A program made the position numbers and the translations under genes. Positions 1 to 6,186 of a stretch of DNA of 7,374 bases are shown here, piece after piece. The stretch comes from JAAYEB01 sp035306725 (GTDB lineage: Bacteria; Fibrobacterota; Chitinivibrionia; Chitinivibrionales; Chitinispirillaceae), in NCBI GenBank assembly GCA_035306725.1, contig DATGNN010000107.1:1-7374 (forward strand), read 5' to 3'. Every line of letters starts with the position of its first letter. Within the stretch, counting starts at the first letter, position 1. The notes beneath the pieces are model-generated. The model saw only the letters and a program-made list of their open reading frames with translations. It was not told the origin of the DNA and made no database searches.

Positions 1-1274
1 TCACCACCATTGAATTTTAGTATTCTCAGTGAAGCATACAGATCGTTGTTTTTATTAGTATTTGCCAATAAATTGCAAAATGGCGTTTTAAGTTGAATGG
101 GAGTAAAAACTGAACCGTTATCAGAAATTGAAATAACAAAAAAATTTCTGGAATCAGGATCCGATTCAACAATAATACAGTTTGGGTTTCTTTTTCTGAT
201 ATCCCTGCATGTATATGAAAATATATTATGAAACACCTGTGTTAATGCAGTGCTACCGCCAAAGAACGGTATTGTGTAATTTTTAAGAGGATCCTGGAAA
301 TCCCCGACGAAGTGGATAGAAGGATAATTCTGTTCAAATTCTGAAATCAGGTTCTCAAGGATTTCACATGGATAAACTACGATTGATTGCAGTTGGTTAC
401 GCAATTCAATATTATGTTTGTTTTTCATGATATGTTGTAAGGATTGAAGACATTGTTGAATACCCTTTGCTATGGCAACAGCTTTACGGATATCATCCTT
501 GTCCGGGTTTTCAGCCTGGGCAATTTTCATAAATCCAGGCAGCAAAAGTATAAGACCGGTATACTCATTTACTGTATCATGATTATGTTCTCTGAGTACA
601 TTAAGAATGTTAATAATACGATCAATCGTTTTAAAGTGAACATTGGCAATCTGTGTATCTATTACTTCACGAAAAACTTCCTGTTGCTTTTTTTTTTCAT
701 GTCTGCAACGGGCCAGGGTTCCCCAGAAAAGGTTCATACTCAGAGCTGCTGGAACTGATATGGAAAATATGGTCAGGTGGATTTTGTCATAATTAAGGAA
801 AAGACCAGCTAAAGCAGCAAGAAAACTGACAAAAAAAGGGCAGGGATATTTAAGACTGGACTGATAATGATGACCATGGAAAGCACTGAGCAGTACAGGA
901 AATGCTGTAAATGCAGCCGCAGCTGGCAGGTCATATAACGCCGCGAGTGACCAGGTACAGAATTCAAACAGGAATGCCAAAAAAAGAGAAAGCCATGATG
1001 ATGTAAATAAAGGGGAAGTTCTATACTTTTCTGGCAATGTCATATACAGACATAAATTCAATGTGACAAAAACAGAGTATATTCCCGGATAATGTTTCAA
1101 AAGCAATGTTTCACTCAGGCCCGGGAATAAGCTCACCGTTATTATTATCATGAAACCTGTTAATATTATCAAAAAAAACGATAAATGTATAATTGCATCG
1201 TTTTTTTTATGCAGCAGGTATTGTATATCTATCTGCTTAAAAAGTGAGTCTTTGGTTATTTCAATAATATTCAT
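1..1274 (-). CDS. Membrane-bound sensor histidine kinase homologue with degenerate ATPase motifs (partial)
   Basis: The frame is open from the ATG at 1274 to the left edge, giving 424 codons with the C-terminus missing. Two in-frame TAA codons sit directly before this ATG, so it is the most upstream start possible; no clear Shine-Dalgarno is visible. Residues about 31-50, 65-80, 93-112, 115-132, 144-161 and 167-187 are hydrophobic, suggesting five or six membrane helices. A charged stretch (RCRHEKKKQQE, about 189-199) leads into a helical region with His213 as the only obvious phospho-acceptor candidate (NVHFKT), not a normal H-box. A GHKL-like ATPase domain follows: an N-box-like segment (LTQVFHNIFSY, N350), a G1-like ISISDNGSVF (D385, G387) and a final LRILKFNGG resembling the end of a kinase domain. 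The second G1 glycine and the GxGLGL lid are not recognisable, so it may be catalytically inactive. Sensor-kinase ancestry is well supported; activity and ligand are unknown. Confidence 0.8.
   Translation of the reverse strand, partial: MNIIEITKDSLFKQIDIQYLLHKKNDAIIHLSFFLIILTGFMIIITVSLFPGLSETLLLKHYPGIYSVFVTLNLCLYMTLPEKYRTSPLFTSSWLSLFLAFLFEFCTWSLAALYDLPAAAAFTAFPVLLSAFHGHHYQSSLKYPCPFFVSFLAALAGLFLNYDKIHLTIFSISVPAALSMNLFWGTLARCRHEKKKQQEVFREVIDTQIANVHFKTIDRIINILNVLREHNHDTVNEYTGLILLLPGFMKIAQAENPDKDDIRKAVAIAKGIQQCLQSLQHIMKNKHNIELRNQLQSIVVYPCEILENLISEFEQNYPSIHFVGDFQDPLKNYTIPFFGGSTALTQVFHNIFSYTCRDIRKRNPNCIIVESDPDSRNFFVISISDNGSVFTPIQLKTPFCNLLANTNKNNDLYASLRILKFNGG
688..697 (-). repeat. A10 homopolymer inside the sensor kinase homologue
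   Basis: Ten consecutive T on the plus strand read as A10 in the coding strand, covering codons for E-K-K-K at about residues 193-196. This is exactly the junction between the last membrane helix and the cytoplasmic part. A second run, A8 in the coding strand, lies at 1201-1208 near the N-terminus. Runs this long can slip during replication or transcription; whether they do so here is inference. Confidence 0.9.
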
Positions 1275-1343
1275 TTATTAAACAAAATCGATTGTCAAGA
1301 AATCATTTTATTCAGCTCATGTTAACTAATTAATTTGATACAT

Positions 1344-1454
1344 ATGTTATCGTATCCGGGGTGGTCTTTAATATTGATAATTAAATTTATTAAAACAGTT
1401 ATTGCCTGTTTAACAGGGAAGAGTCTGGGTACAATTTATATTCCAGATAAATAA
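1344..1454 (+). CDS. Possible 36-residue hydrophobic peptide (weak)
   Basis: An ATG at 1344 opens a 36-codon frame ending in TAA at 1452-1454. The predicted peptide has a hydrophobic core (WSLILIIKFIKTVIACL) long enough to span a membrane, followed by a short basic and polar tail. An intrinsic-terminator-like hairpin begins 37 nt after the stop, which is the layout of a free-standing small transcript. Against it, there is no good Shine-Dalgarno before the ATG, and a frame of this size arises easily by chance in AT-rich DNA. A TTG at 1374 preceded by a G-rich stretch is an alternative start. I do not recognise a homologue. Confidence 0.2.
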   Translation: MLSYPGWSLILIIKFIKTVIACLTGKSLGTIYIPDK

Positions 1455-1490
1455 TAATCAAGTAAAACCTGATCGAAGTTGTAATCGTTA

Positions 1491-1518
1491 CCCATTACCG
1501 AAACTGTAATGGGTTTTT
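1491..1518 (+). terminator. Rho-independent terminator, plus strand
   Basis: A perfect 8-bp stem, CCCATTAC (1491-1498) and GTAATGGG (1506-1513), encloses a 7-nt loop and is followed at once by five T (1514-1518). On the minus strand the stem is followed by TAACGATT, not a T-run, so it should act on plus-strand transcripts only. No recognised plus-strand gene lies upstream; the only candidates are the 36-codon ORF at 1344-1454 or a non-coding RNA. The stem has only moderate GC content. Confidence 0.6.
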
Positions 1519-1653
1519 AGTCTGTTAAGAGCACACTTTAAATATTGCCTGAATCAGCGTTTGGCCATCGTGTTATACTTCAGAGGATGTTTACAGATAA
1601 CCCACATTTATCCGGCTGATATATTTTTCATCTGTCCTTTTTACCAGCGTCTG

Positions 1654-1665
1654 TGAACCGGTTCA
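1654..1665. repeat. 12-bp perfect palindrome downstream of wrbA
   Basis: TGAACCGGTTCA is its own reverse complement and lies 29 bases past the wrbA stop. It sits in the loop of a wider imperfect structure with arms ACCAGC (1643-1648) and GCTGGT (1679-1684). It could shape the 3' end of the wrbA mRNA or bind a dimeric protein; no U-tract supports termination. Confidence 0.5.
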
Positions 1666-1693
1666 TGTAAATGAAACTGCTGGTCCACGGAAA

Positions 1694-2302
1694 TTATTCA
1701 AAAATTCTTTTTGCAATTTGCGCTGCAAATTTTCCCTGAAATCTTGCTCCATTCAGTTCATTTTCGGAAGGCATTCTTTCTCCTGAAGGACCGCTTATAG
1801 TTGAGGTTCCGTATGGACTGCAGCCTGTTATTTCATCAATGCGTGACTGGCCTTTAAAAGAATATGGCAGACCTACAACAATCATTCCATGGTGAATCAA
1901 GGTATTGTACATTGATAAAATTGTTGATTCCTGACCTCCATGCTGGGTGGCACTGCTGGTAAAACAACTACCCACTTTACCTGTCAGGGCATTTGTACTC
2001 CACAACGGGCCGGTTGAATCCAGAAACATTCTCATCTGGCCAATCATGTTGCCAAACCTTGTAGGTGATCCAAAAAATAAAAGATCATAATCAGCCAATT
2101 CCTCCATTGAGACGACTGGAACATGTTCAATTTTTTTCTGAAATTCCAATGCCCTGAGTGCTTTTAGCACCGAATCAGAAAGCAGTTCCGGAATTCTTTT
2201 AAGTGTAACATCCTGTGTTACTTCATGTATTCCCTCTTTTACCGCTTCTGCCAGTTGCCAGGTATGTCCATATGTGGAATAAAACATTACGAGTGCTTTC
2301 AT
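1694..2302 (-). CDS. wrbA: NAD(P)H:quinone oxidoreductase, WrbA family
   Basis: The 202-residue product matches the WrbA flavodoxin-like family in length (usually about 200) and motifs. WrbA proteins are cytoplasmic FMN enzymes that transfer two electrons from NAD(P)H to quinones, avoiding semiquinone radicals, and are linked to oxidative stress. The N-terminal MKALVMFYSTYGHT is the FMN-phosphate-binding strand and loop (about residues 9-14). SPTRFGNM (about 79-86) and SSATQHGGQE (about 115-124) are further flavin-site signatures. GMIVVGLPY and the C-terminal SGPSGERMPSENEL followed by AR-QG are also typical of the family. The start is supported by AAGGAG (2308-2313, minus strand) five bases before the ATG. 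Upstream is the divergent hexosaminidase gene; downstream, after 419 bases, is the sensor gene in the same direction. Nothing suggests a functional link with either. Confidence 0.95.
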   Translation of the reverse strand: MKALVMFYSTYGHTWQLAEAVKEGIHEVTQDVTLKRIPELLSDSVLKALRALEFQKKIEHVPVVSMEELADYDLLFFGSPTRFGNMIGQMRMFLDSTGPLWSTNALTGKVGSCFTSSATQHGGQESTILSMYNTLIHHGMIVVGLPYSFKGQSRIDEITGCSPYGTSTISGPSGERMPSENELNGARFQGKFAAQIAKRIFE

Positions 2303-2332
2303 GAATACTCCTTGTTATATCAGTTAATACAG

Positions 2333-2353
2333 ACCGTGATCATTGGTCATGGT
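2333..2353. promoter_or_regulatory. Imperfect dyad upstream of wrbA, possible operator
   Basis: ACCGTGA (2333-2339) and TCATGGT (2347-2353) form an inverted repeat with one mismatch, separated by 7 nt. It lies 31-51 bases before the wrbA ATG, where a promoter-overlapping operator would be expected. The assignment rests only on symmetry and position. Confidence 0.25.
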
Positions 2354-2410
2354 TATTGGCCAGGTATACTGAATCAGATTATCAGCGAATTACATTCCAT
2401 ACCAGGATCA

Positions 2411-2467
2411 TGTGAATTATGAATTATGAATTCAGGATTGCTCTACATTCACCATTCATAATTCACA
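2411..2467. repeat. Inverted repeat with heptamer direct repeats
   Basis: The left arm TGTGAATTATGAAT (2411-2424) is perfectly complementary to ATTCATAATTCACA (2454-2467), a 14-bp stem around a 29-nt loop. The left side also contains a period-7 direct repeat, GAATTAT GAATTAT GAATT (2414-2432), so the right arm could pair in two registers. It is nearly all A/T and followed only by AATTTTATC, so it is a poor terminator. It looks like a small dispersed intergenic repeat or a large operator; no second copy is in this window. Confidence 0.7.
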
Positions 2468-2633
2468 ATTTTATCACAGATCATCATTACTTAATCGTCT
2501 TCATTTAGAAAAAAACAGTTGTATATACAGATATTTAGTATTTTAGAATTTTACCTGAAGTGACAATAATGATTACTGATTTGAGGCCACAGCGGATGGC
2601 CACTAAGAATGAAAATGCTGTTCAGGAAAGTTA

Positions 2634-2662
2634 TTGAGCAATATTGCGAATTGTGATAGGGT
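2634..2662 (+). promoter_or_regulatory. Candidate sigma70-type promoter for the GH20 gene
   Basis: TTGAGC (2634-2639) and TAGGGT (2657-2662) are spaced by 17 nt, each matching the consensus partly. Transcription would begin near 2669, leaving a leader of about 60 nt before the ATG at 2732. The -10 match is weak, so this is only a candidate. Confidence 0.25.
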
Positions 2663-2731
2663 AGATGTTAAAAATCAGCCCTGCAAATGAAACAATAAAC
2701 ATTGTTATGAATTCAGAAATGAGGGATAAAA

Positions 2732-4579
2732 ATGTATTTGATTCCTGAAGTTAAAGAAATAGATACATTTAATGGATCTTGTAAGTTAGCTGATATTAAG
2801 AAGATCTCAATAAAAAGTATTCACAGGGATCTGTTTCATGCCGGCACTTTCCTGCAGAAGAGGATAATGTTTTTAACCGGTCATATGATTCCTATTATGG
2901 TTTCGGAAAAAAAATCTTCTAACGAGATATATCTGGATTTTGAAGATTTTGGTTGCAGTGAAACTTATTCGCTGAAAATTGATGAAAATGGTATTGCGAT
3001 AAATGGAAAGTCGCCAAAAGCTTTATTTTGGGGAATACAGACTTTATTGCAAATCATTCAACAGTATCATTATACTCTTCCATGTTTGAAAATTGAAGAT
3101 GAACCGGATTTTAAACATCGTGGATTTTATCATGATGTAACCCGTGGAAAGGTTCCAAAGCTTTCTACATTAAAGTGGTTAGTGGAAAAATGTGCTTATT
3201 ATAAAATAAATGAACTTCAGTTGTATGTGGAACACTCTTTCGCATTTAAATGTGTTCCTGAATTGTGGACAGGGAAAGATCCTTTGACTGCTCAGGAAAT
3301 TTTGGAACTTGATGAATATTGTCGTGATTTTCATATCGATCTGATTCCATCAATGGCAACATTTGGACATCTCTATGAATTGCTGCGTCTGAGAAAGTAT
3401 CAGCATTTAAACGAATTGGAAATTTCTGCTGCGGATCTGCCGCATGATTTATGGGATCGTATGGCTCACTATACGATTGATCCTTCGAATGAAGAAAGTT
3501 TTAATCTTATAAAACTGATGATAGAAGAATATCTTCCGCTGTTTTCTTCAGAATATTTTAATATATGCTGCGATGAAACATTCGATTTAGGCAAAGGCAG
3601 AAATAAGGCACTGGCGCACTCTGGTGTCGAAAGGCTTTATATTGATTTTGTCAAGAAAATTGCAGAACTTGTCATATCAAACGGAAAAATTCCCATGATG
3701 TGGGGAGATATTGTGTTAAATCATCGTGATTTAATTCATGAACTGCCTTCACAAACAGTTTTTTTGAACTGGGAATATGGTGCTGATGTTACCGAGGAGG
3801 CTACAAGAAAATTTTCTGAAGCTGGTGTTACACAGATTGTGTGTCCTGGTGTACAAGGGTGGAGTAGATTTGCCTGTGACATTGATCATGCGTCAACAAA
3901 TATCAGAAAAAAAATCCAATACGGGGTAAAGTTTAATGCTGATGGAGTTCTGAATACTGACTGGGGAGATTGCGGCCATATAAATTTTGTTTCAGGCGCC
4001 CTGCATGGAATGGCATTGGGTGCAGCACTCTCATGGAATTCATCTTCTGTTTTTAGTGATACTGAGTTTGACAGAGCAATTTCGTTACTTGAGTGGAAGG
4101 ATCGTTCATCAGAGCTTGCATCTTTACTCAGAGAATTGGGAAACCTTTGTTCTTATCATTTTGGTAATATCTATGCCTGGGTAAACAATAAGGATTGTCT
4201 CTGGAACAAGGAAGAAGAGTTGAAAAATATGGATTCTGAAATACTCCTGCGAAATTATTTCAGGGCAGATGAAATTCAGACAAAACTGTTGAACTTAAAA
4301 AAAGATAACCGTCTTGATTTTCTGGAGTTCATGTGGAGTGCTAAAATGATTAAGTGGACACTGGCCGCTCTTTTGTTTAAAAAAGAAAAAGAGTACAGAC
4401 AGGAAGCGAAGGCACCTTTGTCCGGAAATGAACTGATTGAAACAGGATGTTTTTTATTAGATGAATTTATTTTTTTATGGAGAGAGCGTAATAAAGAATC
4501 TGAGCTGTGTAATATTGTTTCTACTTTTAGATCTGTTTTTGACAGAATATGGCAGATTACTCAATCAAATCAGCAATGA
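2732..4579 (+). CDS. Glycoside hydrolase family 20 beta-N-acetylhexosaminidase, cytoplasmic
   Basis: The 615-residue product is a GH20-type hexosaminidase, expected to remove terminal beta-linked GlcNAc or GalNAc by substrate-assisted catalysis. Residues 1 to about 110 form the GH20b-like N-terminal domain. KHRGFYHDVTRG (R130, D135) starts the catalytic barrel. YFNICCDETFD carries the Asp-Glu pair D281-E282, with E282 the predicted general acid; this subfamily has Cys-Cys where classical enzymes have Gly-Gly. MWGDIVLNH, LNWEYG (W347) and NTDWGDCGH (W411, D413, H416) fit the remaining barrel and substrate-site segments. About 450-615 is a helical C-terminal region. There is no signal peptide, so it likely acts in the cytoplasm on imported oligosaccharides or recycled glycans. 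GAGGGA at 2721-2726, five bases before the ATG, supports the start. The next gene, yhcH-like, fits sugar catabolism. The exact substrate cannot be read from sequence. Confidence 0.9.
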   Translation: MYLIPEVKEIDTFNGSCKLADIKKISIKSIHRDLFHAGTFLQKRIMFLTGHMIPIMVSEKKSSNEIYLDFEDFGCSETYSLKIDENGIAINGKSPKALFWGIQTLLQIIQQYHYTLPCLKIEDEPDFKHRGFYHDVTRGKVPKLSTLKWLVEKCAYYKINELQLYVEHSFAFKCVPELWTGKDPLTAQEILELDEYCRDFHIDLIPSMATFGHLYELLRLRKYQHLNELEISAADLPHDLWDRMAHYTIDPSNEESFNLIKLMIEEYLPLFSSEYFNICCDETFDLGKGRNKALAHSGVERLYIDFVKKIAELVISNGKIPMMWGDIVLNHRDLIHELPSQTVFLNWEYGADVTEEATRKFSEAGVTQIVCPGVQGWSRFACDIDHASTNIRKKIQYGVKFNADGVLNTDWGDCGHINFVSGALHGMALGAALSWNSSSVFSDTEFDRAISLLEWKDRSSELASLLRELGNLCSYHFGNIYAWVNNKDCLWNKEEELKNMDSEILLRNYFRADEIQTKLLNLKKDNRLDFLEFMWSAKMIKWTLAALLFKKEKEYRQEAKAPLSGNELIETGCFLLDEFIFLWRERNKESELCNIVSTFRSVFDRIWQITQSNQQ

Positions 4580-4676
4580 AGTCGGTTTCCCACTGTAGTA
4601 TCCTTATTTGTACATTTAAGCGGAATCGATAGTTTGGTAAAATGACAGGTATATTTAAAGAATGGAGTGCGTGATT

Positions 4677-4704
4677 TTCATGATTATTTCACAAGAATCA
4701 TGAA
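4677..4704. repeat. 9-bp inverted repeat between the GH20 and yhcH-like genes
   Basis: TTCATGATT (4677-4685) is perfectly complementary to AATCATGAA (4696-4704) across a 10-nt loop. It starts about 100 bases after the hexosaminidase stop. There is no T-run after it on either strand, so it is either a weak hairpin in the mRNA or a protein-binding site. Confidence 0.5.
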
Positions 4705-4786
4705 TTGGTGTGTGATGGTAGTTTTTATCAAAAAAGAAACCGGAATAACCATTGCATCAGCTAATATTGAACCTGTTTTAGTCTGA

Positions 4787-4801
4787 TCTTATCAGATAAG
4801 A
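4787..4801. promoter_or_regulatory. Perfect palindrome just before the yhcH-like gene, candidate operator
   Basis: TCTTATC-A-GATAAGA is a perfect 7-bp inverted repeat with one central base, ending 12 bases before the ATG and directly before the ribosome-binding site. A weak promoter candidate, TTGAAC (4767-4772) and TATCAG (4790-4795) with 17-nt spacing, would overlap it. A repressor bound here would block transcription or translation of the gene. It is called from symmetry and position only. Confidence 0.4.
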
Positions 4802-4813
4802 ACTGGAGTTAAA

Positions 4814-5263
4814 ATGATTCTTGATATTTTTCCGAATATGGGCAGATATATAGCAATTCATCCTGGTTTCGAATCTGCATTCCAGTTCCTTCATTCAATA
4901 GATCCTGATGCATTTACTTGTGGAAAAAGATATATAAAAGGTGAATATGTTTATGCGCTCGCCATGACAGGGCCTGGTATCGGAGTATCGAACGCCAGAC
5001 TTGAATCCCATAAAAAATATATAGAAATACAGTTTTCGGCACGTGGAATTGATAATATCGGGTGGAGATCTGTTTCCAAATGTTTCGGTGCCGGGGATTA
5101 TGATTCCGTTAACGACACAATCTATTATTCAGATATTCCAGATACATGGTTTGGGCTCGTTCCCGGGATGTATGCAATATTTTTTCCTGAAGATGCTCAT
5201 GCTCCACTTTCTGTTAACGGAGTATTGCATACAATTGTTATAAGGGTAAGAGTAGAGTGGTAG
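4814..5263 (+). CDS. YhcH/YjgK/YiaL family cupin-type protein
   Basis: The 149-residue product matches the YhcH/YjgK/YiaL (DUF386, EbgC-like) family in length and layout. Members are small metal-binding cupin-fold proteins found in sugar operons, including those for sialic acid and for beta-galactosides, with roles in handling sugar anomers or as accessory subunits. MILDIFPNMGRYIAIHPGFE is the usual N-terminus. LESHKKYIEIQF (E64, H66, E71) matches the conserved H-x-x-Y-I-[DE]-[IV]-Q region, and AIFFPEDAHAP (E126, H129) matches the conserved late-strand motif; these residues are the presumed metal ligands. GGAG at 4805-4808, five bases before the ATG, supports the start. It follows the GH20 gene by 234 bases, suggesting a joint role in amino-sugar use. 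The individual sugar is unknown, and I give no gene symbol because several paralogue names exist. Confidence 0.9.
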   Translation: MILDIFPNMGRYIAIHPGFESAFQFLHSIDPDAFTCGKRYIKGEYVYALAMTGPGIGVSNARLESHKKYIEIQFSARGIDNIGWRSVSKCFGAGDYDSVNDTIYYSDIPDTWFGLVPGMYAIFFPEDAHAPLSVNGVLHTIVIRVRVEW

Positions 5264-5289
5264 GAATTAAATTTGATGAAAAAAATAGA

Positions 5290-5313
5290 TATAAACAGAC
5301 GTGTCTGTTTATA
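5290..5313. promoter_or_regulatory. 24-bp near-perfect palindrome between the yhcH-like and Nudix genes (operator or terminator)
   Basis: TATAAACAGAC (5290-5300) and GTCTGTTTATA (5303-5313) form a perfect 11-bp inverted repeat around a 2-nt centre. The core ACAGAC-N2-GTCTGT resembles sites bound by TetR-family repressors. It begins 26 bases after the yhcH stop and ends 63 bases before the Nudix start. It is followed by AAATTTTC, a weak U-tract, so an intrinsic terminator for the yhcH transcript is the main alternative. The tight centre leaves little hairpin loop, which favours a protein site slightly. Confidence 0.5.
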
Positions 5314-5376
5314 AATTTTCACCTGTCCCAAAAGTTTATACCATTTTTAATAATCTGAAAATGTATTTTATCAGAT

Positions 5377-5781
5377 ATGGATTTTATAATAGAACAGGCT
5401 GGATCTGTAACTTTCAGGATTTTAGATTCAGGAATAGAATTTCTTCTTATACGTTCAAAAAAAGAGCCTTCAAAGTGGATATTTCCAAAAGGACATGTAG
5501 AAATGGGAGAAACTCTTGAAGAGACCTCATTACGGGAGTTAACGGAAGAAGCTGGTGTGTCGGGAGAAATAATTACATTTCTGGATACAGTTGAATTTAA
5601 TAAACACAAAAAGAAGTACAGAGTAAGTTATTTTCTTGCCAGATTTAAAGCTGTTGTTAATAAGGGTGAAAAGGGCAGGGAACCGCAATGGTACAATTAT
5701 AAAAAGGCAATGGAAATGCTTTCATTTCCGTCTGCCCGTTCCCTTATTGAATTATCAGTAAAAATGATTGAAGACCAATAG
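5377..5781 (+). CDS. Nudix hydrolase (MutT / Ap4A-hydrolase-like)
   Basis: The 134-residue product is a single compact Nudix domain, normal in size for the superfamily. Such enzymes cleave nucleoside diphosphates linked to another moiety, using Mg2+ held by the Nudix-box glutamates. The box GX5EX7REUXEEXGU is complete: G39, E45, R53-E54-L55, E57-E58, G60-V61. It is preceded by KWIFPKGH, common in diadenosine-polyphosphate and diphosphoinositol type members. The ATG at 5377 is the only standard start in the upstream open frame, which is closed by a TGA at 5356-5358; no strong Shine-Dalgarno is seen, so translation may be modest. A 24-bp palindrome lies upstream. Substrate cannot be assigned from the sequence; Ap4A or a similar dinucleotide is a guess from the overall fit. 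No functional tie to its neighbours is evident. Confidence 0.92.
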   Translation: MDFIIEQAGSVTFRILDSGIEFLLIRSKKEPSKWIFPKGHVEMGETLEETSLRELTEEAGVSGEIITFLDTVEFNKHKKKYRVSYFLARFKAVVNKGEKGREPQWYNYKKAMEMLSFPSARSLIELSVKMIEDQ

Positions 5782-6186
5782 CTTTGTTTTTTTGTATTGT
5801 GTAAGAAAACTGATTTAACGGTTTCAACTGTTACAATTCATATCAAAAAGGTGACCTCAAGAAAAAAAAATTAAATACATGCGATTAAACTGATGATCTT
5901 TATCAGGAATACTTTCATCATATCATTCAACAGATTATTTTTAATTTCTTTATTTAAAGCAGGATTTACATTCCGGTTAATAATACTGTGAATAACATGT
6001 TTTTGGATAATTCCGGAAAAATTAAAAGTTCATGTCATTATAGAAGTGTTTCTTTTTACAATCGTAATTCCTCTTTCAAAAACATCAAAAATTGTACACC
6101 TTTTATATCATTTTCTGATATTTGATTATTTATCAGCAAAATGAAAATAAAAAACTTTATACCGTGCATATAAGAATGGATTTCGG
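5782..6186. other. AT-rich intergenic region without a supported gene
   Basis: This 405-base stretch is very AT-rich and contains a T7 run after the Nudix stop and an A9 run (5862-5870). A minus-strand frame without stops covers 5871-6029, about 53 codons, but it has no ATG until very late and its composition (Asn, Lys, Ile) is what AT-rich DNA gives by chance. I see no convincing promoter, terminator or RNA structure. It must contain the promoter of the zinc-ribbon gene that follows. Confidence 0.5.

Larger units (their letters stand above)
1275..1693. other. Intergenic region between wrbA and the sensor gene
   Basis: This 419-base spacer separates two minus-strand genes. It holds a plus-strand terminator-like hairpin (1491-1518), a small plus-strand hydrophobic ORF (1344-1454), and a 12-bp palindrome TGAACCGGTTCA (1654-1665) enclosed by a wider 6-bp pair ACCAGC/GCTGGT (1643-1648 with 1679-1684). 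That last structure follows the wrbA stop on the minus strand but has no U-tract after it, so I do not call it a terminator. The minus strand also has an open stretch of about 37 codons ending at the TAA read from 1321-1330, without a start codon; it may be chance or a gene remnant. Confidence 0.6.
2303..2731. other. Divergent intergenic region between wrbA and the GH20 gene
   Basis: This 429-base spacer must hold the promoters of wrbA (leftward) and the hexosaminidase gene (rightward). Seen in it are an imperfect dyad close to wrbA (2333-2353), a 14-bp inverted repeat built on a heptamer direct repeat (2411-2467) and a weak promoter candidate for the rightward gene (2634-2662). A short frame overlapping the wrbA start region shows no protein-like features and is not called. 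Confidence 0.6.

Noticed and set aside
444..758. Plus-strand open frame of 104 codons
   Set aside because: It lies wholly inside the minus-strand sensor gene, whose frame gives coherent membrane helices and GHKL-like motifs; the plus-strand product has no recognisable features.
1643..1684. Terminator for wrbA
   Set aside because: The inverted repeats are there, but on the minus strand the stem is followed by AAAAAGG rather than a T-run.
4715..4786. Plus-strand frame of 23 codons before the yhcH-like gene
   Set aside because: No ribosome-binding site, very short, and its end falls on the edge of the palindrome; nothing separates it from chance.
5301..5609. Two open frames overlapping the Nudix gene on both strands
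   Set aside because: The third frame encodes a complete Nudix box, so these are shadows of it.
5871..6029. Minus-strand open stretch of about 53 codons in the Nudix/zinc-ribbon spacer
   Set aside because: No usable start codon near its beginning, no ribosome-binding site, and a residue composition expected from AT-rich non-coding DNA.
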